Below are positions 10,686-17,243 of a DNA stretch of 28,108 nucleotides, in pieces. The stretch comes from Chara braunii (lineage: Eukaryota > Streptophyta > Charophyceae > Charales > Characeae). The notes under the pieces are model-generated. The model was given only the letters and a program-made list of their open reading frames with translations, did no database searches and was not told the DNA's origin. Location: contig BFEA01000296.1 of NCBI GenBank assembly GCA_003427395.1, forward strand, positions 1,811,963 to 1,840,070, in the 5' to 3' direction. Both the position numbers and the translations under genes were made by a program. Within the stretch, counting starts at the first letter, position 1; each line of letters starts with the position of its first letter.

Positions 10686-10902
10686 AGTAGGGTAGATCAC
10701 ACGGGATCCTCATCTTATTGCGCGTCTGGTTGTGATAGGGTAGACCTCATGGGGTCTCGTTTCTCCTATCGCCGTTTGGTGCACGGCTGGCGGGCAATAA
10801 GGCAAGCTTCTCGGAGCCTCGCTTCTCTTATCACCACCTCCCTTACCCGTGCGAACTTATTGCGATAGGGCAGGTCTTGTGGGCCCCGCTCGTCCTATTG
10901 CT
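10686..10902. repeat. array of four related hairpins downstream of the minus-strand gene cluster
   Basis: Units at about 10686-10723, 10736-10773, 10793-10833 and 10862-10902 each have an outer stem of the type GATAGG/CCTATC and an inner stem closed by a hexaloop ending in GG. In unit 2 the inner stem is AGACC, loop TCATGG, GGTCT. Inner arms differ between units but stay partly paired: GATC/GATC in unit 1, GCT/AGC in unit 3, GGTC/GGCC in unit 4. Some outer stems need G-T pairs on the plus strand. Spacers differ in sequence and are about 12-30 bases. They lie 124 bases beyond the end of the last gene at 11026, so they could be 3' processing or termination structures or mobile palindromes. Confidence 0.6.
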
Positions 10903-11025
10903 CTGTAGTTACCTCTCCTTCCCCTCTAATCTTCAGAAGAGTCACTCCATACCATCCTCCCCACGTCCAAGCCCTATCAAAGGTACCGTAAGGGTCTCCC
11001 CTCGCGTATCTAATCATGGGAGTTC

Positions 11026-11502
11026 TCACCTCACGCCCGCCAACCGCTCGGCGGCTTCGACCAACGAGTTTTCGCACCTAGCTTGACCTGTCCCCCTATC
11101 CCCCCTTAGGGTTTGGCGCAAAGCCTCTTCGTATTCGCTCGTCCTATCCCAAAACCGAGTTTCCACAAGGTGTGTCCTAGACGCCAGTGGCGTTCCTAGA
11201 CACCTTGAGTCCTCCTCGAACTTTCTCTCTACTTCCAGCAAAAGCTCCCTCCAAGTCCTCGAGAATCTCACGCCACTTGCGTCTCTAATGTGGACCGAAA
11301 AGGTAGCCAGCGTGGTCCAGTTCCTTCTCTTCCACAAAGCCAGCCTCTGTACTTCCACTAGAAACTCCGTCTCGGCGCGGACTATCCGGTCCTCGCCTAA
11401 TTCTAGGTTAAGCTCGGCACCCCCCTCGATCCTAACCTCGCTATAGTCCTCGTAGGTCTCTAATTCCCAACGAATCCTATTGGAGACGAACGTGGCTCTC
11501 AT
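11026..11502 (-). CDS. unknown cluster protein 11 (module A-like)
   Basis: A frame of 158 codons with ATG start; GAGGGG lies immediately before the ATG and the previous gene's TGA ends 4 bases upstream. I do not recognise the family. The middle (about residues 46-95: EFLVEVQRLALW, TTLATFSVHIRDASG, RTWRELLLEVERKF) has the same order as module A in the proteins at 14130, 13136, 12751 and 11999: an F-V-W-like strand, a V-x-A-like strand, then a W-containing helix. The ends are unlike the others. No signal peptide or membrane segment is seen. It is the last gene before the hairpin array. Soluble, charged, function unknown. Confidence 0.6.
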   Translation of the reverse strand: MRATFVSNRIRWELETYEDYSEVRIEGGAELNLELGEDRIVRAETEFLVEVQRLALWKRRNWTTLATFSVHIRDASGVRFSRTWRELLLEVERKFEEDSRCLGTPLASRTHLVETRFWDRTSEYEEALRQTLRGDRGTGQARCENSLVEAAERLAGVR

Positions 11503-11506
11503 CCCC

Positions 11507-11695
11507 TCACCCCGAGAGAAGGTTTATTGTGACCCCGTCGAGGATAGCGATTGTGGCCGTCTCTAGCAGCTTGACCCTAGCTAAGGACCCGGGCCTAGCT
11601 CTCCTTGCTTCTTCCCAGCACAGAGCAAGGATCCGTTGAACTTCTTCCCTCACTCTATCCAACCCTACAAGCTCCTCAAGGTCCGGCTCGGTCAT
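11507..11695 (-). CDS. unknown small helical cluster protein 10
   Basis: 62 codons, starting at an ATG in the context TTTAGGGGATGACC, a form shared with two other starts in this cluster. It overlaps the end of the gene upstream by 20 bases. The protein is short, acidic at its N-terminus (MTEPDLEELVGLDRVREEV) and probably all-helical, with a hydrophobic C-terminal segment (TATIAILDGVTINLL) too short and polar for a clear membrane helix. No family is recognised. The overlap and shared start context are the main reasons to accept it. Confidence 0.5.
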   Translation of the reverse strand: MTEPDLEELVGLDRVREEVQRILALCWEEARRARPGSLARVKLLETATIAILDGVTINLLSG

Positions 11696-11933
11696 CCCCT
11701 AAATTGCGTCGACGACAGGCAATAGCTACCCGAATCAAGTCAGAGGGGTCCAACCCCGCTAGCTCCCCTTCACAGATCTTACCTAAGTATCTCCACGATA
11801 TCTTAGATTCTCTCGCATGTCGCCCCCACCCCTCAAGAGCGTAACCCAGGTCCTCTAGAGTCGACCAATCGTCTCTACAGGGGTCCCGAAAACACCAAGT
11901 TAGCAAGGTGTGTAGGTCTGATCCCGTGAACAT
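11676..11933 (-). CDS. unknown cluster protein 9
   Basis: The first ATG that makes sense gives 85 codons (MFTGSDLHTLLTWCF onward). The same frame stays open upstream to about 12095, but that part overlaps the coding end of the preceding gene. The protein is tryptophan-rich (WCFRDP, DDWSTL, EGWGR, SWRYL) and probably helical. It occupies the position in the series where a module B gene would be expected, but I cannot align it convincingly to module B. No recognised domain. The start is uncertain: no good ribosome-binding sequence lies at the right distance. Confidence 0.45.
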   Translation of the reverse strand: MFTGSDLHTLLTWCFRDPCRDDWSTLEDLGYALEGWGRHARESKISWRYLGKICEGELAGLDPSDLIRVAIACRRRNLGDDRAGP

Positions 11934-11998
11934 GAACTGTTTAGGATGGAAACCCTTCTTCCCACCGCCTTCTTGACAGCCTCGGAGGGGTAAACCCG

Positions 11999-12433
11999 CT
12001 AAAAAATGAATCGGGGGACCTCCACAGGCTCGCTGGAGAGGAACTGCGGTATTTCTTCCCAACCCCCGTAGGTCACTAGATATGCCTCTTCGCACCCTTC
12101 GTGAGGTCCCAACCCCTCCACTAATTCCCCTAGCCGGCCCCTTACGGCTTGAGCGTCCCAGAGAGGGTCTTGCCCAGTCCGTAGGCTATGCGCTATCTCA
12201 ACAAAGCCTTCCTTCGAGAGGAATATCCTGGCTTCTCCAACCACGACCGGTCCCTGGCTACTCACCACGAAGCGTACGAACGCCTTCCCTCGTCGGGTCC
12301 CCCCCTCTTCTCGTAGGAGAGTCCTAGCTGGCTCGGCTAGCCGGGCCCTGGGCAGAGTGATTCTAATAACTTCCCCGGTATCCTCTACGGGCTCTATGGT
12401 CGCCCAGTGAGTCCTCGGAACCCTCCTTATCAT
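11999..12433 (-). CDS. unknown cluster protein 8 (module A)
   Basis: 144 codons. The ATG overlaps the TGA of the upstream gene as ATGA, the arrangement used for translational coupling in bacteria and archaea. The N-terminal two thirds match module A in order: IEPVEDTGEVIRITLP, then KAFVRFVVSSQGP, then GEARIFLSKEGFVEIAHSL. The C-terminal third (GWEEIPQFLSSEPVEVPRF) is unlike the other copies. No catalytic motif, signal peptide or membrane segment. Function unknown; probably a small soluble alpha/beta protein. Confidence 0.6.
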   Translation of the reverse strand: MIRRVPRTHWATIEPVEDTGEVIRITLPRARLAEPARTLLREEGGTRRGKAFVRFVVSSQGPVVVGEARIFLSKEGFVEIAHSLRTGQDPLWDAQAVRGRLGELVEGLGPHEGCEEAYLVTYGGWEEIPQFLSSEPVEVPRFIF

Positions 12434-12708
12434 CGGCCCTCAAAACCCCTCCGGTTTGCCACCTGCTCCTCTCCGAATAAGCGAGCGTACGGAACGTCCG
12501 CGACGAGGGATCGGAGTCCCTCAAACTCCCTCAATCCTCCAAATATGGTGGATAGCTCACTCCTTGGGGGAATTCCCGCGTCCACGCACCGAGTATAAAG
12601 CCAAAACAAACCCCTAGCCCGCACCCCGGATTCTCGAGCAGCCCTAAGCACCGCCACTACTCTCTCTTCCGGGTCCCTTAGGAACGAACTGGCCACGAAC
12701 TGGGGCAA
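12430..12708 (-). CDS. unknown cluster protein 7 (module B, TTG start)
   Basis: 92 codons if translation begins at TTG (PQFVASSFLRDPEERVVAVL). There is no in-frame ATG. The start is supported by protein similarity: the same opening (FPSFVF... EEERYDRIV) precedes the module B gene at 13821. The core GLFWLYTRCVDAGIPPRSEL aligns with WILYTHCVDQGILPRRKLW in the fused protein at 13136 and with LHWYYTYCMENPVSYGIK at 13821. It follows the module A gene at 12751 after 42 bases and overlaps the next gene by ATGA. No function can be assigned. Confidence 0.55.
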   Translation of the reverse strand: MPQFVASSFLRDPEERVVAVLRAARESGVRARGLFWLYTRCVDAGIPPRSELSTIFGGLREFEGLRSLVADVPYARLFGEEQVANRRGFEGR

Positions 12709-12750
12709 GTTAGCGTGAAGGACCCCGGAAGCGCGAGGGACCTCTCCGGG

Positions 12751-13158
12751 CTAGGCGAAGGAAACTAGGGACCACGACTCGAAAGTCCCCTCCTCGTAAT
12801 ATGTTAACACCAGGTTGTTTGCCAACAACCTGGCGGACTCTCGGTACTCAAAGTGCGTAAGCCGCACGGTCACTAAACCTCTCCAGACCTCGGTCCACCT
12901 CTCTTCGTCGAAAAAAATGGTTGCTCGGATCTCTAGGAAGCGACCGATGTCGGGTGGGCCTCCTCTCTCCACACCCTCTTTCCAAGTGAGCCTTCGCGCT
13001 CGAACCCACACGTAGGCCCCTTCTCTGATTAATCCCCCCTTCTCAACACTCATCCAATAAGGAGTCACCTGAGGGTCTCCTGGGATCAAGACCTTCTCGA
13101 GATCACCGGCCTCTATCGATTCTACCACCCCTTCTTCACTGAGGACGAACTTCACCAT
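12751..13158 (-). CDS. unknown cluster protein 6 (module A)
   Basis: 135 codons from ATG (MVKFVLSEEGVVESIEAGDL). The start lies inside the end of the upstream gene (23-base overlap, different frame). Module A features are clear: EAGDLEKVLIPGD, GAYVWVRARRLTWKEG, FLEIRATIFFDEERWTEVW. These match AFE-like segments in the proteins at 14130 (GVFLWARFAVGIW... VIRAEGTVCLSKEAWVEYV) and 13136. Codon use is mixed with no strong bias. Paired with the module B gene downstream. Function unknown. Confidence 0.6.
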   Translation of the reverse strand: MVKFVLSEEGVVESIEAGDLEKVLIPGDPQVTPYWMSVEKGGLIREGAYVWVRARRLTWKEGVERGGPPDIGRFLEIRATIFFDEERWTEVWRGLVTVRLTHFEYRESARLLANNLVLTYYEEGTFESWSLVSFA

Positions 13159-13816
13159 CGGCTTTCGTCGCCCTAAAGACCCACCTGTGATAATCTTCCG
13201 AAGAGAGAGTGTAGGTCTTCTCTGAAGAACCCAGTCTATGGAAAATACCCCAGAGTTTCCTACGCGGCAGAATACCTTGATCGACGCAGTGTGTATAGAG
13301 TATCCACAGGGACCAGAAGGTAAGACCCAAACCCCTACCCCTCTCTAGAAGACGCACTATCTTTTCCTCGTCTGCCCTAGGGAACAGGTACGACGACACC
13401 CTCAGAGTTAAGGGGTATCTCGATTTTGGTAGTTCACCTTCCATCGCGAACCTTTCCCTTTCCACGAACGCAAATCGCTCTCTAACCCTACTTACCCATT
13501 CTCCTCTCACCCCTCTCGCCTCTCGCAATAATTTTTCCAGCCCACCCCATTGTCCCAGAACTAGGGGTACTACAAGCTTTGCCCAAGCCTTCAGTGCTAT
13601 GAAAATGACCGCGGTTACTTCAAGGCTCCGTCCAATACCTTGGCCTTCTACTTCTTTGGACTCTATCCACACAAATTCCCCACCGACCGTGGACCTCCCC
13701 TCTTCTACCCTTTCCCAATCCGGCAGTTCCTTATTGCTAGGGATCAGCCTAAGGGCCTCACGGTCTTCTAATGGGGACTCAAAGAAGCATCCCCGCTTTC
13801 CATCGTGGAACACCAT
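13136..13816 (-). CDS. unknown cluster protein 5 (modules A and B fused)
   Basis: 226 codons, the longest of the cluster; ATG 4 bases after the TAA of the upstream gene. Residues about 15-105 are module A (LEDREALRLIPSNKELP, GEFVWIESKEV, SLEVTAVIFIALKAWAKLV). Residues about 140-200 are module B (SSYLFPRADEEKIVRLLERG, WSLWILYTHCVDQGILPRRK). Elsewhere in the cluster these modules are separate neighbouring genes, so this single-chain version suggests that A and B products act together. No enzyme motif is visible. It could be a structural or binding protein; I do not know the family. Confidence 0.65.
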   Translation of the reverse strand: MVFHDGKRGCFFESPLEDREALRLIPSNKELPDWERVEEGRSTVGGEFVWIESKEVEGQGIGRSLEVTAVIFIALKAWAKLVVPLVLGQWGGLEKLLREARGVRGEWVSRVRERFAFVERERFAMEGELPKSRYPLTLRVSSYLFPRADEEKIVRLLERGRGLGLTFWSLWILYTHCVDQGILPRRKLWGIFHRLGSSEKTYTLSSEDYHRWVFRATKADGEVRPQ

Positions 13817-13820
13817 TCAT

Positions 13821-14063
13821 TTAGAAGATCTTTTGCGACACTCCGAAGACCCTTTGGTATTCGTAGTCCCTTCCTCCCTCGCGGTCCCGGGCGGACTCCC
13901 TAAAGATCCCGGCATGAATCCTACAAGCCTTGATCCCGTACGACACCGGGTTTTCCATGCAATAGGTGTAGTACCAATGAAGTGACCTAACGGAGAGTTG
14001 CCACCCCTTTTCCCGCACTATGGACCGTACTATCCTGTCGTATCGTTCCTCCTCCCCGCTCAC
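13821..14063 (-). CDS. unknown cluster protein 4 (module B, non-ATG start)
   Basis: 80 codons from GTG at 14063. The frame remains open further upstream to a TGA, and the upstream residues IFPSFVFRRV resemble the opening of the module B gene at 12430 (PQFVASSFL). The true start may therefore lie about 12 codons earlier at a non-ATG codon (ATA or ATT region near 14099), or an ATG has been lost. The core YDRIVRSIVREKGW and SLHWYYTYCMENPVSYGIK matches module B. It sits between module A genes and ends 4 bases before the fused gene. Confidence 0.5.
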   Translation of the reverse strand: MSGEEERYDRIVRSIVREKGWQLSVRSLHWYYTYCMENPVSYGIKACRIHAGIFRESARDREGGRDYEYQRVFGVSQKIF

Positions 14064-14129
14064 CCTTCGGAAAACAAATGATGGGAATATGGCCCTGACG
14101 CACCCTGTGGCACGTTGATATTCTTCGTC

Positions 14130-14564
14130 TCACACGCAGGTCACCCTCACCTCGACGGGTGGGCTATGCCTAAGGGATTTAGCCTCAAAGACCCGTCTCA
14201 AAATCGGACATGCCCGTGCCTCCCAATGATCCGCACGGTACCACCCCAGGACCAAATGAGTGACGTACTCGACCCAAGCTTCCTTACTCAAGCAGACTGT
14301 TCCTTCCGCACGGATCACTGTTCGCCTGGGTCTCTTCCCGTTCTGGGGCCTGTTCCGGGACCACCTGTCCTCCTCCCAAATTCCCACTGCGAAACGAGCC
14401 CAGAGAAAAACCCCTCTCTCTAGCTCTATCCCCCTCTCGCGACCGGCTAGATACTGCTCCGTGCGGTGGTCTAAAGGGATGCTAAAGCACTCTCTGTCTT
14501 TGCTTAAATCAGCTTTCTCAATCTGAACCCCTTCTTTTTCAGTACCCTCTATGATTCTAACCAT
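14130..14564 (-). CDS. unknown cluster protein 3 (module A)
   Basis: 144 codons; ATG in the context CCTAGGGGATGG, overlapping the upstream stop by 8 bases. Module A order is visible: IEKADLSKDRECFSIPLD, GVFLWARFAVGIWEEDRW, RRTVIRAEGTVCLSKEAW then VEYVTHLVLGWY. The C-terminus (EVRVTCV) is short. No membrane segment. The 66-base gap to the next start is one of the widest in the cluster. No known domain recognised; alpha/beta fold inferred only from alternating hydrophobic pattern. Confidence 0.6.
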   Translation of the reverse strand: MVRIIEGTEKEGVQIEKADLSKDRECFSIPLDHRTEQYLAGRERGIELERGVFLWARFAVGIWEEDRWSRNRPQNGKRPRRTVIRAEGTVCLSKEAWVEYVTHLVLGWYRADHWEARACPILRRVFEAKSLRHSPPVEVRVTCV

Positions 14565-14922
14565 CCCCTAGGACTATTTCCTCTATGATTTGAACTAGCG
14601 TTCTCCACTCGTCCGACCCGTCCAGGAAGGCGTCCGGAATAGTGGGGACGGGCCTACCCCCTCGCGGATACGTCTGGCACCCCAACGAGTAGAAATAGTT
14701 AATTTCGTAAGCCCCTAGCAGCTGCCTCTCAAGCTGCGAGTGACCGATCGCCTCCTCCCAGCTATCCAAATACCCCGCTGCTCTATCTACTCCCTCTTCT
14801 ACGTACAAGGCTATGTCGAAGTGCCCGGTCCACCAGTAGAAGGTATAGCACCAAANATCTACTCCGCCTATATCACCCACACTAATCCCCGCGGGCTCAA
14901 ACTCCAAAGGCCTCAAGCTCAT
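14557..14922 (-). CDS. unknown cluster protein 2 (paralogue of protein 1)
   Basis: 121 codons. I choose the ATG at 14922 (MSLRPLEFEPAG) because it overlaps the previous TGA as ATGA and aligns with the MSLEATSEW start of the neighbour; an in-frame ATG at 14973 would overlap that gene by 55 bases. Shared blocks with protein 1, in order: WCY, WTGxFD, YVEEGxD, WEEAIGxS, YFYSLG, TYPRGGRPVP, PDAxLDGSDxW. A single N at 14856 hides one codon before WCY. Aromatic-rich, acidic, soluble. Function unknown. Confidence 0.65.
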   Translation of the reverse strand: MSLRPLEFEPAGISVGDIGGVDXWCYTFYWWTGHFDIALYVEEGVDRAAGYLDSWEEAIGHSQLERQLLGAYEINYFYSLGCQTYPRGGRPVPTIPDAFLDGSDEWRTLVQIIEEIVLGDG

Positions 14923-15278
14923 GGATCCGCCGCTCTCACCATATGCTTCACTATCCCTACTAGTACTTTCCATCCATCCGACCCATCAAGATAAGCGTCC
15001 GGAACTACCGGCACCGGGCGACCACCTCTCGGGTAGGTACGATATCCTAGAGAGTAGAAATACTTGAATCCGTAACTCCTTAACTCCCCCCGCGAACAGC
15101 GGGAGTCGCCTATTGCCTCTTCCCACCCTCGAAGGAAGTCCTCTCCTTGATCTTGCCCCTCCTCTACATAAACACCTACATCAAAGTCCCCAGTCCATAG
15201 TCTAAAGGAGTAGCACCACACATCAACACTTCCGTGGGTACACACACTAATCCATTCGGAAGTGGCTTCTAGGCTCAT
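14919..15278 (-). CDS. unknown cluster protein 1 (paralogue of protein 2)
   Basis: 119 codons starting at an ATG that overlaps the stop of a 9-codon leader as ATGA, and ending by an ATGA overlap with protein 2. Conserved blocks with protein 2 (WCY at residues 21-23, YVEEG near 37, WEEAIG near 53, YFYSLG near 73, TYPRGGRPVP near 80, LDGSD near 96) show a tandem duplication that has diverged well beyond recent copying while both frames stayed open. That is a sign of past selection. No signal peptide or known domain. Confidence 0.65.
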   Translation of the reverse strand: MSLEATSEWISVCTHGSVDVWCYSFRLWTGDFDVGVYVEEGQDQGEDFLRGWEEAIGDSRCSRGELRSYGFKYFYSLGYRTYPRGGRPVPVVPDAYLDGSDGWKVLVGIVKHMVRAADP

Positions 15279-15304
15279 ACAGTATAATCAAAGGAAACTT
15301 CCAT
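15275..15304 (-). CDS. 9-codon leader peptide coupled to protein 1
   Basis: ATG at 15304 reads MEVSFDYTV and stops at TGA 15275-15277, which overlaps the ATG of the next gene. A strong Shine-Dalgarno-like AGGAGGTGA ends 6 bases upstream. The short frame may exist to deliver ribosomes to protein 1. Alternatively it is the truncated end of a lost gene. Too short to judge by coding signal alone. Confidence 0.45.
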   Translation of the reverse strand: MEVSFDYTV

Positions 15305-15310
15305 AAATTC

Positions 15311-15319
15311 TCACCTCCT
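15311..15319 (-). promoter_or_regulatory. Shine-Dalgarno-like ribosome-binding sequence AGGAGGTGA
   Basis: Read on the minus strand, AGGAGGTGA is complementary to the anti-Shine-Dalgarno end of prokaryotic 16S rRNA. It lies 9 bases (counted from AGGAGG) before the leader ATG at 15304, the optimal distance. Such a site has no role in nuclear cytoplasmic translation. Confidence 0.6.
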
Positions 15320-15855
15320 ACTGGCCACTCAAGAGACCACCTCTATCCCGCGAGGAAGAGAAGCCTGTGAGCTCAGAAGGATCAAATGGACCAGAGAAGG
15401 AGCGCCGTCTCACTCGGCTACCTTCCTGTACCCACCCCCGTCTAGAGACTAGTCGCGGACACAGGTTATCCCCGAGGAAGGGTGGCAACCCCCTCCCCGG
15501 AGTCGGACCGAAGTCACACACCCGCGCCCTATGTCCCCCACTGAACCGACATCTAGTCCTAATTAGCCTATCCGGTACCACGCCTCTACTCGGCCCACCT
15601 CAGGCGTGGAATTACCCGGGTCCCAGGACAAGATCCACCTATGTATCGGAAATNGCTAGCCTATCTACTCCCNCCNNTTTCTCCTCATCGTGAACNCTTC
15701 GCACTTCGTTCTCTTCTCCCTTTTACGCCCCCCTCTGCCTCTTTTCTCTCTTGGAATCACTGGAAAATCGGGAAAATCGAAAAAAGGGTGGGAAGAGCGG
15801 AGCTTTTAGGAAGAGGCTCTCAGGTGGGGTTGATAAGCATATGCACCTTGGGTCT
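15320..15855. other. upstream region of the cluster with two hairpins
   Basis: No convincing gene. A strong imperfect hairpin lies at about 15470-15500 (arms around loop GGCA). A perfect 8 bp stem hairpin lies at 15578-15609 (CCACGCCT and AGGCGTGG). Five undetermined bases fall at 15654, 15673, 15676, 15677 and 15696. I could not identify a convincing bacterial -35/-10 pair. A minus-strand frame at 15581-15318 lacks any family support. Confidence 0.45.
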
Positions 15856-15957
15856 TCAATACTCGTTATCGTAGTCCCAATAATCCCTCAGTTCCGAGTC
15901 CGAGAAATCGGCTAGACACCGGTCCACCCAGGAGCCGGCCTCCGATCCTTTGCCCAA
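15856..15957 (-). CDS. possible small acidic cluster protein or 3' part of a frameshifted gene
   Basis: 33 codons from TTG at 15957 (context TTAGGGGAACTTG, like the AGGGG-start contexts of three other cluster genes) to TGA 15856-15858. The text is WVDRCLADFSDSELRDYWD, strongly acidic and aromatic at its end. It overlaps the frame at 15912-16117 by 46 bases. It could be an independent overlapping gene. Alternatively a one-base change split a single protein, since the upstream frame loses character after GTWAK. I cannot decide between the two. Confidence 0.35.
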   Translation of the reverse strand: MGKGSEAGSWVDRCLADFSDSELRDYWDYDNEY

Positions 15958-16117
15958 GTTCCCCTAAGTATCCCCCTCTCCTTGAATGTCCTCGCTATGA
16001 AGGTCAGGTATCTCCCTCTCTCCCCTTCGCTCCGGTACCCGTAGCACCACTCTCCTTTCCCCCAAGCCCCGAACCGGTCCTGATTGAGAGTCCCGCTACC
16101 TCGCGGGAGTTGCCACC
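15912..16117 (-). pseudogene. probable 5' gene fragment of the cluster, no start codon found
   Basis: A minus-strand frame after a TGA reads QLPRGSGTLNQDRFGAWGKG then EWCYGYRSEGERGRYLTFI and ends at TAG 15912-15914. It has no ATG, GTG or TTG in a useful position. Style (tryptophan, arginine and glutamate rich, WCY-like motif, RTFKERGILRG resembling the CVDQGILPRR part of module B) matches the cluster. A perfect 6 bp stem hairpin (TCCCGC, loop, GCGGGA; 16091-16108) lies at its 5' end. It probably marks the upstream edge of the cluster. Confidence 0.35.
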
Positions 16118-16520
16118 GTCGTCAGCCCATGTGGATCGAGAATTGAAACCCTTAACCCCTCTCTAGACACAATTTCTCTTGCGGGACTTCGCCCCTGGGT
16201 AGGTGCCCTCCACAACCCGTGCGGATCAAGAACACTTGGTGACCCCCTCGGATCCCAAATAGACAGCGCTACCGACCTCTCTCGGACCCCTCTCCCCGCT
16301 TCCTTTCTTTCTCTCTCCCTCTCTCCCCCTCGAGCAGACCCCCTTATACTATTTCCCCGGACTGTTCTTCTCCCTCCCCTTTCGTTGTTCTTGACCCTCA
16401 TTCAGACCCTTCAGGCAAACTGTGCACCCCCTTAGTTTTTCAAGTTTTTAGAAATAAACATGCGCAAAAACCAAGCACATGAAAAGAAACTGACCTGTTT
16501 TTACCCTTCGAAGGCCGGAA
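16118..16520. other. C/T-rich interval with a local duplication
   Basis: Two segments near 16123-16160 and 16213-16250 are imperfect copies (CCCATGTGGATCGAGAA versus CCCGTGCGGATCAAGAA). The minus-strand frame over them repeats LDPHGL twice. The part at 16290-16400 is CT-rich. Beyond this I see no gene. Confidence 0.4.
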
Positions 16521-17006
16521 GTGGGAGCCGAGATCGCAAGCGGGCCGGAGCAGACCTGCAAAAAGAACCAAGGAGACAAGCCCCGACACCCGGAAACCCC
16601 TCGCCCCCGACAAACCCCAACAACAAGCCCCTCCCCAATAACCCCCTCGCTGACGTCGCTTGAGAAGAAACTCGATCACCGTGAAGAAACCGCTGGAGAC
16701 TATCTTGAAGACAGTTGCCGAAAAACTTGATGCCGAAATTTTGAAGAACGCCGCAAACTCACTTCACCGCTGCCTGTCACGCCGGTCCTCCCTCACCCCA
16801 TAGTTGCTGAGCCGGTCGCGGCCGCGGGAGAAATGTTCATCCCCGACAACGGTGCCACTTTGTCGGGGACTCCCCTCTCTGATCTCGGTGAAGCTCAGAG
16901 TCGCGTGGCGACCTTGCCGCAATGGCTATCTCGCAGTCGGCAAGGCGGTCACCCCGACCTCCTACAAATCGCCACGCGGCTTTCACCTCCCCATCCCCTG
17001 CTTTGA
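16521..17006 (+). pseudogene. decayed open frame of unknown origin
   Basis: One frame spans 161 codons with a single TGA at 16728-16730. Before it: a proline-rich stretch and SLEKKLDHREETAGDYLED; after it: GATLSGTPLSDLGEAQSRVA and LPQWLSRSRQGGHPDLLQIA, ending at TGA 17004-17006. The charged helical segment followed by a tidy low-complexity-free part looks more like former coding sequence than chance, perhaps a retroelement gag relative. I do not recognise it. Confidence 0.3.
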
Positions 17007-17243
17007 CCCCTTAGTTTTCCCAAGAACCGTATCCTCCCAACTCTCGCGGCCACTTGTATCACGCCAAGCCAGGCCCCATGGCCACCCTTCTCTCGAAGGA
17101 ACTAAAACCGGCTAGGGCCGCAAGGCCCAAGCTCCAGCGGAAAACCCCTCAAGGTCACGGGCGGGTTAGGGTCGGCCAGTAGGTCTTCTCACGGCGGAGC
17201 CGATCAGGCCCAGACAGACTAGTACTGCCTCCCTAAGACTTCG

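Noticed and set aside
10686-10902. A CRISPR array
   Set aside because: The units differ from one another, spacers vary in length from about 12 to 30 bases, and the repeats are long two-stem hairpins. No cas-like gene is near.
12082-14526. Plus-strand frames of 60-128 codons within the cluster
   Set aside because: They are antisense shadows of the minus-strand genes, which have paralogy and start/stop coupling in their favour.
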